A program made the position numbers and the translations under genes. 10,302 bases of DNA. It comes from an uncultured Pseudomonas sp. (lineage in GTDB: Bacteria > Pseudomonadota > Gammaproteobacteria > Pseudomonadales > Pseudomonadaceae). The notes under the pieces were generated by a model, which saw only the letters and a program-made list of their open reading frames with translations, ran no database searches and had not been told where the DNA came from. The number at the start of each line of letters is the position of its first letter. Position 1 is the first letter of the stretch. Location: the NCBI GenBank assembly GCA_946886875.1, contig CAMPJN010000109.1, forward strand, positions 1 to 10,302, read 5' to 3'. Below are positions 1 to 7,241 of this stretch, in pieces.

Positions 1-976
1 CGTGCCGCAGTACTACATCGACCTCGATCGCACCAAGGCGCGGGCCCTGGGCGTGTCGATCAACGATGTGTTCACCGCCATGCAGGCGACGTTCGGCAGT
101 TACTACGTCAACGATTTCAACCTCTATGGGCGCACCTTTCAGGTCAGCCTGCAGGCCGAGTCGGAGTTCCGCCGCAAGCCCGAGGACCTGTCCCAGGTCT
201 ATGTGCGTGCGGCCGGCGGCGAGCTGGTTTCGTTGTCCAGCCTGGTCAAGGTCGAGCGCATCCTCGGCCCCGATACCTATGCGCGCTTCAACGTCTACCC
301 GGCGGCGAAGATTCTCGGCGGGCCGGCGCCGGGCTACAGTTCCGGGCAGGCTTTGGCCGCGGTGCAGGAAATCGCCGACGAGGTGCTCGGTAGCGACTAC
401 AGCATCGGCTGGACCGGCTCGGCATTCCAGGAGTTGGCGACCCAGGGTTCGGGCAGCACGGCCTTTATCTTCGGCCTGATTATGGTGTTCCTGATTCTCG
501 CCGCACAGTACGAGCGCTGGACTCTGCCGCTGGCGGTGGTCACCGCGGTGCCTTTCGCGGTGTTCGGCGCGATTCTCGCGGTGTGGCTGCGCGGCATCGA
601 GAATGACCTGTATTTCCAGGTCGGCCTGGTCACCCTGATCGGCCTGGCGGCGAAGAACGCGATTCTGATCGTCGAGTTCGCCGTGCTCTGCCGGGCGCAG
701 GGCATGGGCATCTTCGAGTCGGCGTTGGAGGCCTCGCGCCTGCGTTTCCGCCCAATCATCATGACCTCGCTGGCGTTTATCCTCGGCGTGGTACCGCTGG
801 CGATCAGCAGTGGCGCCGGTTCGGCCAGCCGCCATTCGATCGGCACCGGGGTGATCGGCGGCATGCTCGCCGCCACCGTGCTGGCGATCTTCCTGATCCC
901 GATGTTCTATTTGCTGGTGGAATCGCTGGCGGAAAAACTCGGCAAGGGGCGCAACAAGGTCGCCAAGCCGCTTTGA
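1..976 (+). CDS. RND multidrug efflux transporter, HAE-1 family, C-terminal part (5' end outside window)
   Basis: This is the inner-membrane pump of a tripartite drug exporter (proton/drug antiport, with a periplasmic adaptor and an outer-membrane channel). About 325 residues are visible, matching roughly the last third of AcrB-type proteins of about 1050 residues. The reading frame is open from the first base, so the true start lies upstream; the GTG at position 2 is only an internal Val. The opening [18 protein letters not shown] and the segment [12 protein letters not shown] belong to the second periplasmic half. They are followed by the last transmembrane helices. [14 protein letters not shown] carries the Lys of the proton-relay helix (AcrB TM10), and [26 protein letters not shown] is the conserved stretch before the last two helices. 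The gene ends with TGA at 974-976 after a short basic tail. The adaptor gene would be expected upstream, outside the window. The substrate cannot be told from this part. The family call is very firm; the subfamily is open. Confidence 0.95.
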   Translation, partial: VPQYYIDLDRTKARALGVSINDVFTAMQATFGSYYVNDFNLYGRTFQVSLQAESEFRRKPEDLSQVYVRAAGGELVSLSSLVKVERILGPDTYARFNVYPAAKILGGPAPGYSSGQALAAVQEIADEVLGSDYSIGWTGSAFQELATQGSGSTAFIFGLIMVFLILAAQYERWTLPLAVVTAVPFAVFGAILAVWLRGIENDLYFQVGLVTLIGLAAKNAILIVEFAVLCRAQGMGIFESALEASRLRFRPIIMTSLAFILGVVPLAISSGAGSASRHSIGTGVIGGMLAATVLAIFLIPMFYLLVESLAEKLGKGRNKVAKPL

Positions 977-994
977 TTCCTGGGCTCGCGCAGC

Positions 995-1019
995 CCCTCC
1001 CGGATGCAATCCGGGAGGG
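995..1019. repeat. REP-like perfect hairpin
   Basis: An 11-bp perfect inverted repeat (CCCTCCCGGAT / ATCCGGGAGGG) is separated by only GCA, 18 bases after the RND stop codon. No T-run follows, so it is not a classic intrinsic terminator on the plus strand. Its core GGATGCAATCC is shared with the hairpin at 1040-1056 and with the repeat pair at 5792-5859, which makes it a member of a dispersed REP-type family. It may still stabilise or end the RND transcript. Confidence 0.75.
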
Positions 1020-1039
1020 ATTTGCAGACGCCGGATTTT

Positions 1040-1060
1040 CCCGGATTGCATCCGGGCTAC
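1040..1060. repeat. REP-like element (CCGGATTGCATCCGGGCTAC class)
   Basis: A 7-bp stem (CCCGGAT / ATCCGGG, 1040-1056) is followed by CTAC. The 20 bases 1041-1060 are identical to 5840-5859 in this window, which shows a dispersed repeat. It lies 38 bases before the chosen start of the MFS gene, with the hairpin at 995-1019 just upstream. Together they make a two-unit REP cluster between two genes that point the same way. Confidence 0.8.
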
Positions 1061-1097
1061 AACGGCCCCCTATGTGTCCTTACTTATCTGGATTCCT

Positions 1098-2288
1098 ATG
1101 CCGTTACGTCTGTTGTTGATTCTCGGCGCCCTGAGCGCTTTCGGCCCCTTGGCCATCGACTTCTATCTGCCGAGTTTTCCCACGTTGGCGTTGGCCTTTG
1201 CCACCGATGTGGAGCATGTGCAGCTGTCGCTGTCGGCTTACTTCATGGGTTTGGCCATCGGCCAACTGCTCTATGGGCCGTTGGCCGACCGTTTCGGCCG
1301 GCGTATGCCGTTGCTGGCTGGGCTGTTGCTGTTCACCCTGGCATCCTTGGCCTGCGCCCTGGCGCCGAGCCTGGAATGGTTGATCGCCGCGCGCTTCGTC
1401 CAGGCCCTCGGCGGTTGCGCCGGCATGGTAATCACTCGGGCGGTGGTGCGGGATATGTGCGACCCGATCGACTCGGCCAAGGTGTTTTCGCAGTTGATGC
1501 TGGTGATGGGCCTGGCACCTATCCTGGCGCCTTTACTCGGCGGGCTGATGCTCAATATCCTCGGCTGGCAGTCGATCTTTATCGCGCTGGCGCTGTTCGG
1601 CGCGCTCTGCCTGCTGGCCGTGGCTTTGTGGTTGCCGGAGACTTTGAGTGCAGATGCGCCGACCGCGCCCTTGCGTGGAGCCATGGGCGAGTACTTGCGG
1701 CTGTTCGGTGACCTGCCGTTTCTCGGTTATGCCCTGACCGGCGGCTTCGCCGTCGCCGGGATGTTCGCCTATATCGCCGGCTCGCCCTTCGTTTTTATCG
1801 AGCTGTATGGAGTGCCGGCGGAGCATTTTGGCTGGCTGTTCGGCGCCAATGCCCTGGGCTTTATTCTGGCGGCGCAGTTGAACGCCTGGCTGGTGGCGCG
1901 CCATGGGCCCAGCTATTGGCTGCGTCGCATGGTCTGGTTGTACCTGCTGTGTGGTTCGGCGTTATTGCTGACCGCCCTCGCGCAACCGACGGCGCTGTGG
2001 CCGCTGCTGATTCCGCTGTTCGGTTGTATTGCCTGCCTCGGCGTGCTCTTGCCGAATTCGTCGGCCTGCGCCATGGCCGGCCAGGGGAGTCATGCCGGCA
2101 GCGCTTCGGCCTTGCTCGGCAGCCTGCAATTCACCATCGCCGCCAGCGCCGCCGCCGTGGTCGGCTTGCTGCATGACGGCAGTGCCTGGCCGATGGCTGC
2201 GGTGATTTCCGCGTGTGGACTGCTGGCGGTGCTGTGCTCGTTGTTTACCCGCTGGGCCGAGCGCCGCATTGGTAGGCCCGGCTATTAG
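1098..2288 (+). CDS. Bcr/CflA-type MFS drug resistance transporter
   Basis: Predicted 396-residue inner-membrane exporter of the major facilitator superfamily, 12-helix DHA1 group, Bcr/CflA branch (drug/proton antiport; members export bicyclomycin, chloramphenicol or sulfonamides). The N-terminal AIDFYLPSFP (residues 19-28) matches the Bcr-type TDMYLPALP region. MFS motif A is complete at residues 55-73 (GQLLYGPLADRFGRRMPLL), between helices 2 and 3. GGCAGMVITRAVVRDM (105-120) is the typical Bcr stretch in helix 4. Hydrophobic helices fill the rest, and the length is normal. ATG at 1098 is preferred because the protein then begins MPLRLLLILGALSAFGP, a usual start for the family. An in-frame GTG at 1074 would add eight residues, and neither has a strong ribosome site. 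Its TAG overlaps the TAA of the opposing small gene. The real substrate is unknown. Confidence 0.92.
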   Translation: MPLRLLLILGALSAFGPLAIDFYLPSFPTLALAFATDVEHVQLSLSAYFMGLAIGQLLYGPLADRFGRRMPLLAGLLLFTLASLACALAPSLEWLIAARFVQALGGCAGMVITRAVVRDMCDPIDSAKVFSQLMLVMGLAPILAPLLGGLMLNILGWQSIFIALALFGALCLLAVALWLPETLSADAPTAPLRGAMGEYLRLFGDLPFLGYALTGGFAVAGMFAYIAGSPFVFIELYGVPAEHFGWLFGANALGFILAAQLNAWLVARHGPSYWLRRMVWLYLLCGSALLLTALAQPTALWPLLIPLFGCIACLGVLLPNSSACAMAGQGSHAGSASALLGSLQFTIAASAAAVVGLLHDGSAWPMAAVISACGLLAVLCSLFTRWAERRIGRPGY

Positions 2289-2464
2289 CTGGCGATGCGC
2301 TGTGCCGACCCCGGCAGTGGATGAGGGGCTTGCAGGCGGGCTTCGAGGGTAGCGACGAATTGGCGGGCTTCGCTTTCGCTACGGAAGGTCACGCAGTGGT
2401 TGTCGAAGCTTACTTGCCAGTGTTGCGCACCGGCTTTCTGCAGGGGCTGGATCAGAAGCTTCAT
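2285..2464 (-). CDS. small protein of unknown function (59 aa)
   Basis: The protein starts MKLLIQPLQKAG and contains WQVSFDNHCVTFRSESEARQF, which reads like a small alpha/beta fold: a strand, then a helix EARQFVATLEARLQ. There is no signal peptide, membrane segment or Cys pair. I think I have seen similar 55-65 residue proteins in pseudomonads, but I know no function for them. The start at 2464 is supported by a strong GGAGGT six bases upstream. The frame is open for 20 more codons upstream, with an ATG at 2524, but that start lacks such a site and would run into the ribosome site. It is convergent with the MFS gene and shares four bases at the stops (TAA here, TAG there). Probably a real gene, because of the ribosome site and the regular amino-acid composition. 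Confidence 0.72.
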   Translation of the reverse strand: MKLLIQPLQKAGAQHWQVSFDNHCVTFRSESEARQFVATLEARLQAPHPLPGSAQRIAS

Positions 2465-2470
2465 GGGAGC

Positions 2471-2476
2471 ACCTCC
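2471..2476 (-). promoter_or_regulatory. strong ribosome binding site that fixes the start at 2464
   Basis: On the minus strand the sequence reads GGAGGT GCTCCC ATG. This is a near-perfect anti-Shine-Dalgarno match with a six-base spacer. It selects the ATG at 2464 over the upstream in-frame ATG at 2524. Confidence 0.75.
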
Positions 2477-2548
2477 GGGAAGAGTGCTCAATTCTAGTCT
2501 GCATCTGTGAATTTTCCCTGACACTGGTCAATTGCGCGACTGACGGCG

Positions 2549-2795
2549 TTAGCAGGCTGTTGAAAAACTACCTGCGTTGGCAATACTGCGTTAAAAACAG
2601 GCTCGGTAAGCCGCTTGCGGCTAACGCGCTTCAGCGCGGCCCGCAGGGCGAGCGAAGCGAGTAATGCTCATTTACAACACGTAAACTCGCGTGCGAGCCC
2701 AGTCCGCTTCCTCGCCGTTTTGACCAGCCGGAGGCTGTTACTAACGTAGCGCCTTGTCTTGCCTGTCTCGCCTACGTTTTTCAACGGCCTGCTAG
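2549..2795. mobile_element. MITE-like non-coding element with terminal inverted repeats
   Basis: The left end TAGCAGGCTGTTGAAAAAC (2550-2568) and the reverse complement of the right end, TAGCAGGCCGTTGAAAAAC (2776-2794), match at 18 of 19 bases. A second, subterminal inverted repeat pairs 2586-2604 with 2731-2749 (15 of 19). The inside is rich in small hairpins: AGCCGC/GCGGCT at 2609-2622, CGCGCT/AGCGCG at 2625-2638, TTTAC/GTAAA near 2680, and CAGCC/GGCTG at 2725-2737. No credible protein is encoded. If TA is taken as the flanking base pair, the element is GCAGGC...GCCTGC, 241 bp (2552-2792), with TA on both sides; this would suit a Tc1/mariner-IS630-type target. The left 41 bases recur at 5864-5904. 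The parent transposase family is an inference only. Confidence 0.75.
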
Positions 2796-2807
2796 CCGAG
2801 CAGTGAA

Positions 2808-2838
2808 GTAGGTTGGCGCTGAGGAACGAAGCCCAACT
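2808..2838. repeat. REP-like hairpin of the GTAGGTTGG...CCAAC class
   Basis: GTTGG (2812-2816) pairs with CCAAC (2833-2837), and GCT (2818-2820) with AGC (2830-2832), around a purine-rich loop. It lies 14 bases downstream of the sensor gene's stop on the minus strand and 12 bases from the edge of the MITE-like element. It resembles the GTAGGTTGGGC palindromes common between Pseudomonas genes. It could end or protect the sensor transcript, though no T-run follows. Confidence 0.5.
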
Positions 2839-2851
2839 GTATAGCCGTCTA

Positions 2852-4696
2852 TCACTGGTTACGTTGCTGTTGCACGGCCAGGCTGGCCAGACGGGTGAAC
2901 TCGGTGACCAGGGCGATATCCGCCTCGCTGGGCAACGCCGGCTGGCCATAGTAGATGCCGAAGGTGCCGAGCACCTCGCCGTTGTCGTCCTTGAACGGCA
3001 GCGACCAGCAGGCGTGCAGGTCGGCCGCACGGGTCAGTTCGCAGTGATCGCTCCAGTAGGGATGCTGGCTGAGATCTTCGGCAATCGTCAGTTCGCCGCT
3101 GCAGGCGGCATGTCCGCAGGAGCCGACTTCAAGCGCTGCCGGAATGCCGTCGATGGCCTGGCAATAGCTGGCGGGCAGACTGGGTGCGCTGGCCACGCGC
3201 AGGCAGCGCTGCTGATCCAACAGCATGATCGAGACCAACATATGTGGGTTAAGGCCCTGCAGGCAGTGGCTGATGTCGTCGAGAATCTGCGCTAGGGGCA
3301 AACGCGCCAGCAGTTCGTCGAGTACCGCATTGCGCGCGGCCTGCAGCTCCTGCAGTTGAACGGCTTCATGGATGTCGCGCAGGCTGCCGCGCAAGCTGTT
3401 GTCGGCCCGGCTGTGCGCCAGCTGCAATTCGACCCGGCGAATCTGCCCCTGGCGCGTCAGCAAACGGTACTCGTCGCTCAGGCTGCGTTGGCCGCCGCTG
3501 ACGATGGCGGCGATCTGTGCGTTCAGTCGGGCACGATCTTCCTGGTGAACAAATTGCGCCAGCGGCTGGCCCAGGCTTTCGTCGCTGAGATAACCGCTGA
3601 GCTGCGTCCAGGCCGGGTTATAGAAGGTCAAACGACCATGGGCGTCGGCGAGGAAGATCACATCACTCAACTGCTCGACCATATCGCGAAAGCGCTCTTC
3701 GCTGGCGTGCAGCTCGCGATAGGTCTGCTTCTGTTCGCTGAGATCGATATCTATGCAGTACAGCTCCAGTTGGTCGCGGGTATTGCGCAGCATCGAATGG
3801 CTGGAGAATACCCACACTGGCTTGCCATCCTGCCGCTGCAGTTGCACCTCAGCCGCCTGAATCGCCGGGCCGCCGAGCAGCCAACTGTTGATCGCCGCGA
3901 CCACATGCCGGCGCGCAGGGGCGGGAACTATCAGTTCTTCCAGGCGTTTACCCATTGCGTCCTGCATGCTATAGCCGTACAGCTGGGTACTCGCCTGGTT
4001 CCAATAGATCACCCGGCGGTCACGGTCATAACCTTGCACGGCGATGCGTGGGGTGCGCTCGAATAATTGACGAAAGCGCTGCTCGCTTTCGCGTAATGCC
4101 GCTTCGTCGCGTTTCTGGTTGCTGATGTCCTGCACGGTGCCGAGTATCTGGCCGTCGCTGTTGAGCTCCGCACGCAGCAACAGCCAGCAGCATTGTTGCT
4201 GCTGCGGCTGGTAAAGCCGGGCGCTTATCAGCAGCGGCTGGCGCTCTTCGATCAACGTCTGCAGGGCGCGCTGTATCGATGGGCGTTCGGCCGGATGGAG
4301 CCAGGCGAGCAATTGCTCGAGGCTGCTGCATTGATCCTCGGGGCTGCGCGCCAATAGCTGCAGCGCCTCCGCGCTCCAATGAAACTGCCCGTCGTATTGC
4401 CAGTAACCCAGGCCGGCGGTGTGCTGGGTTTGTTGCAGCAGAAGGGTGTTGCGGTTGAGCTCATCATGCAGGCGCCGTTGAGCGCGACGGTCGCGATAGC
4501 TGAGGAAGAAGATCAACAGGCTGCTGAGCAGAATGAACAGCAGGCCTTTGATGGTTTGCAGGTCGCTGAGATCCTGTCTGTTAACGCCCTGCGCATGCAA
4601 AAAATAATCGCTGCCCAGAATCCACACAGCACTGAACAGGGCATAGACGCCGGCTACGCGTAACGGGCTTATGAGATCGGATCGCATCCTTAGCAT
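2852..4696 (-). CDS. membrane PAS-PAS-PAS-GAF sensor protein without output domain
   Basis: About 614 residues, probably anchored in the inner membrane. Two hydrophobic helices near residues 12-32 and 50-67 enclose a very short periplasmic loop, and the rest is cytoplasmic. Three PAS folds follow at roughly 89-196, 204-324 and 332-444. The second carries VIYWNQASTQLYGYS and the third LTFYNPAWTQLSGY, both classic PAS cores; linkers such as ALRESEQRFRQLFE join them. A GAF domain fills about 462-611 (SCGHAACSGELTIAEDLS...HACWSLPF). The protein then stops at QQQRNQ, where relatives usually continue into a GGDEF, EAL or histidine kinase module. None of these motifs is present, so either it signals through a partner or it is a 3'-truncated gene; the MITE-like element lies 57 bases beyond the stop. 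ATG at 4696 or 4687 gives the normal membrane-anchor start; ribosome sites are weak for both. It is divergent from the DUF2946 gene. Ligand and partner are unknown. Confidence 0.85.
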   Translation of the reverse strand: MLRMRSDLISPLRVAGVYALFSAVWILGSDYFLHAQGVNRQDLSDLQTIKGLLFILLSSLLIFFLSYRDRRAQRRLHDELNRNTLLLQQTQHTAGLGYWQYDGQFHWSAEALQLLARSPEDQCSSLEQLLAWLHPAERPSIQRALQTLIEERQPLLISARLYQPQQQQCCWLLLRAELNSDGQILGTVQDISNQKRDEAALRESEQRFRQLFERTPRIAVQGYDRDRRVIYWNQASTQLYGYSMQDAMGKRLEELIVPAPARRHVVAAINSWLLGGPAIQAAEVQLQRQDGKPVWVFSSHSMLRNTRDQLELYCIDIDLSEQKQTYRELHASEERFRDMVEQLSDVIFLADAHGRLTFYNPAWTQLSGYLSDESLGQPLAQFVHQEDRARLNAQIAAIVSGGQRSLSDEYRLLTRQGQIRRVELQLAHSRADNSLRGSLRDIHEAVQLQELQAARNAVLDELLARLPLAQILDDISHCLQGLNPHMLVSIMLLDQQRCLRVASAPSLPASYCQAIDGIPAALEVGSCGHAACSGELTIAEDLSQHPYWSDHCELTRAADLHACWSLPFKDDNGEVLGTFGIYYGQPALPSEADIALVTEFTRLASLAVQQQRNQ

Positions 4697-4826
4697 CGCC
4701 TGTATACGGCTGAGTGGGGGAGCTTGGCGCGATGGCCATTGGCCCTGGTATGAGAAGAGTCTAGCCGGCGCTTGATCAATTGCTCGTCGCTTGGCTGCGG
4801 ATGGCCGCGCTGCTAGAGTCGCGGGC

Positions 4827-5213
4827 ATGAACCGAACTCGCTCACATCGCGCATCGCTGGCCTGGCTGCTGTATTTCAGCGTGCTGTTCGCGGCGCTCGC
4901 CTGCAGTATCAGCCAGGGCCAGCTGGCCGGTTTGCAGCTCAGCGGTATCGATGGGCTCTACTGTTCTGCAGGTGCTAGCGAACCTACAGGCGAGGGGGGC
5001 GGTTTCGACGCGATGGCGGGCAGCACCGTTGGCGGCTTTGGTTGTTCACTGTGCTCCAGTTTTGTGGGTTTGGCTTTCGCTGTCTTCTTCACCTTGCTCG
5101 GTTTGCTACCGCTGCGTCAGATCAGGCCCAATCCAGGGCTTGTTTCGGCAGCCCGGCCGCTCCGCTATCTCTGGCCTTCGGCCAATCCGCGCGCCTCTCC
5201 ATTTTTCGCCTGA
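4827..5213 (+). CDS. DUF2946 family membrane protein
   Basis: A 128-residue protein recognised as DUF2946 from WLLYFSVLFAALACSISQGQLAGLQLSG near the N terminus and the Cys motif FGCSLCSS. The first hydrophobic helix (about 11-28) may be a signal anchor. A Gly-rich loop with C46 follows, then the CxxC pair C73/C76, a second helix (about 78-96) and a Pro/Arg-rich tail ending PRASPFFA. The role of the family is not established. It commonly lies in copper-handling loci, and the CxxC suggests metal or redox chemistry. Here the next gene is a PCu(A)C copper chaperone 95 bases downstream on the same strand, so the two are probably co-transcribed. ATG at 4827 has a weak GAG-type ribosome site and gives the usual family start. 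An in-frame ATG at 4791 would add 12 charged residues that do not suit a signal anchor. Confidence 0.82.
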   Translation: MNRTRSHRASLAWLLYFSVLFAALACSISQGQLAGLQLSGIDGLYCSAGASEPTGEGGGFDAMAGSTVGGFGCSLCSSFVGLAFAVFFTLLGLLPLRQIRPNPGLVSAARPLRYLWPSANPRASPFFA

Positions 5214-5308
5214 GTCCGCGACCTACTTATTGCCGAACGACACCGATGAGCTGCGCGCTGCGCATTGCAGCCGGTCGTTCTGGATATTCCCGATTCTGGA
5301 GATTCGCC

Positions 5309-5773
5309 ATGCTGTTGAAGAACACCCTGTTATTGGCTGCGTTGTTGAGCCCGAGCCTGTTGGCCATGGCCCATGAATACGAGGCTGGAATGCTACGTAT
5401 CGAACACCCCTGGTCGAGGGAAATGCCGCCGGTGGCACCGACCGCCGCCGCCTATTTTGTCGTGCATAACCGCGGCGCGGCGGACCGCCTGCTCGAAGTG
5501 CGCACGCCGGTCGCCGATAAGGCCGAGTTCCACGAACATGTGCAGGTCGACGATGGCGTGATGAAGATGCAGCAGGTGCAGGCTGTGGCGATACCCGCCG
5601 GCGGCGAAGTGCGCTTCGAGCCTATGGGCTACCACGTGATGCTGTTCGGCCTTAAGCAGCAGGCCAAAGATGGCGAGCGTTTTCCGCTGACCCTGACTTT
5701 CGAGAAGGCCGGTGCCATCGAGCTGGAGGTCGCGGTGCAAAAAGCCCCGCCGGCCGAGGAGCATGCCCACTAG
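5309..5773 (+). CDS. PCu(A)C periplasmic copper chaperone
   Basis: A 154-residue secreted protein of the PCu(A)C (DUF461) family. It binds Cu(I) in the periplasm and delivers copper, typically towards cytochrome c oxidase or copper-handling partners. The signal peptide is MLLKNTLLLAALLSPSLLAMA with likely cleavage before His22. The family pattern H-x-X10-M-X21-H-x-M fits exactly with H75, M87, H109 and M111 (FHEH, GVMKM, YHVM). APTAAAYFVVHN (43-54) and PAGGEVRFEP (96-105) are further family landmarks. The C terminus ends EEHAH and may add metal ligands. ATG at 5309 has GGAG seven bases upstream and gives a proper signal peptide; the frame is open further upstream, but that part does not look like protein. 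It follows the DUF2946 gene and is convergent with pilR, from which it is separated by the REP pair and the 41-bp element end. Confidence 0.93.
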   Translation: MLLKNTLLLAALLSPSLLAMAHEYEAGMLRIEHPWSREMPPVAPTAAAYFVVHNRGAADRLLEVRTPVADKAEFHEHVQVDDGVMKMQQVQAVAIPAGGEVRFEPMGYHVMLFGLKQQAKDGERFPLTLTFEKAGAIELEVAVQKAPPAEEHAH

Positions 5774-5791
5774 TTTCGAGCTGGCGCTGTT

Positions 5792-5859
5792 GTAGCCCGG
5801 ATGAAATCCGAGGATCGGTTGTGTGGCCGACATCGCTCACCGGATTGCATCCGGGCTAC
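5792..5859. repeat. REP inverted pair (BIME-like) between convergent genes
   Basis: GTAGCCCGGATGAAATCCG (5792-5810) and the reverse complement of 5841-5859 match at 18 of 19 bases, around a 30-base centre. A long hairpin could form in transcripts from either side. The right arm, extended by one base, is a 20-base exact copy of 1041-1060. The pair sits between the stops of the copper chaperone gene and pilR, so it can serve as a shared 3' boundary for both messages. It begins 18 bases after the chaperone stop. Four bases separate it from the partial MITE-like end. Confidence 0.85.
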
Positions 5860-5863
5860 GAAA

Positions 5864-5900
5864 GCAGTATTGCCAACGCAGGTAGTTTTTCAACGGCCTG

Positions 5901-5904
<4 letters not shown>
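5864..5904 (-). mobile_element. 41-bp solo end of the MITE-like element, abutting the pilR stop
   Basis: Read on the minus strand, this segment matches the left end of the element at 2549-2589 in 38 of 41 bases, including GTTGAAAAACTACCTGCG and GGCAATACTGC. The similarity stops sharply after CTGC, and the sequence then goes into the REP pair. No matching right end is seen up to the chaperone gene. The terminal TA of the element end falls inside the TAA stop codon of pilR (5901-5903). Confidence 0.75.
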
Positions 5905-7238
<1,334 letters not shown>

Positions 7239-7241
7239 GGT

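Noticed and set aside
2549..2795. CRISPR array or integron attC site in the repeat-rich gap
   Set aside because: There are no regularly spaced direct repeats. The structure is one pair of terminal inverted repeats with internal hairpins, and no attC core-site pair or integrase is present.
2668..3030. Open frame on the minus strand running from the sensor gene into the MITE-like element
   Set aside because: Wrong frame relative to the sensor, Arg/Ser-rich out-of-frame composition, and it reads through the non-coding element.
3356..4066. Open frame on the plus strand opposite the PAS/GAF sensor
   Set aside because: The sensor strand encodes three recognisable PAS cores and a GAF; the opposite translation is featureless low-complexity Ala/Gln/Leu.
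4697..4828. N-terminal extension of the sensor gene to the ATG at 4828
   Set aside because: It would add 44 basic, unpatterned residues ahead of the membrane anchor and would overlap the start codon of the divergent DUF2946 gene.
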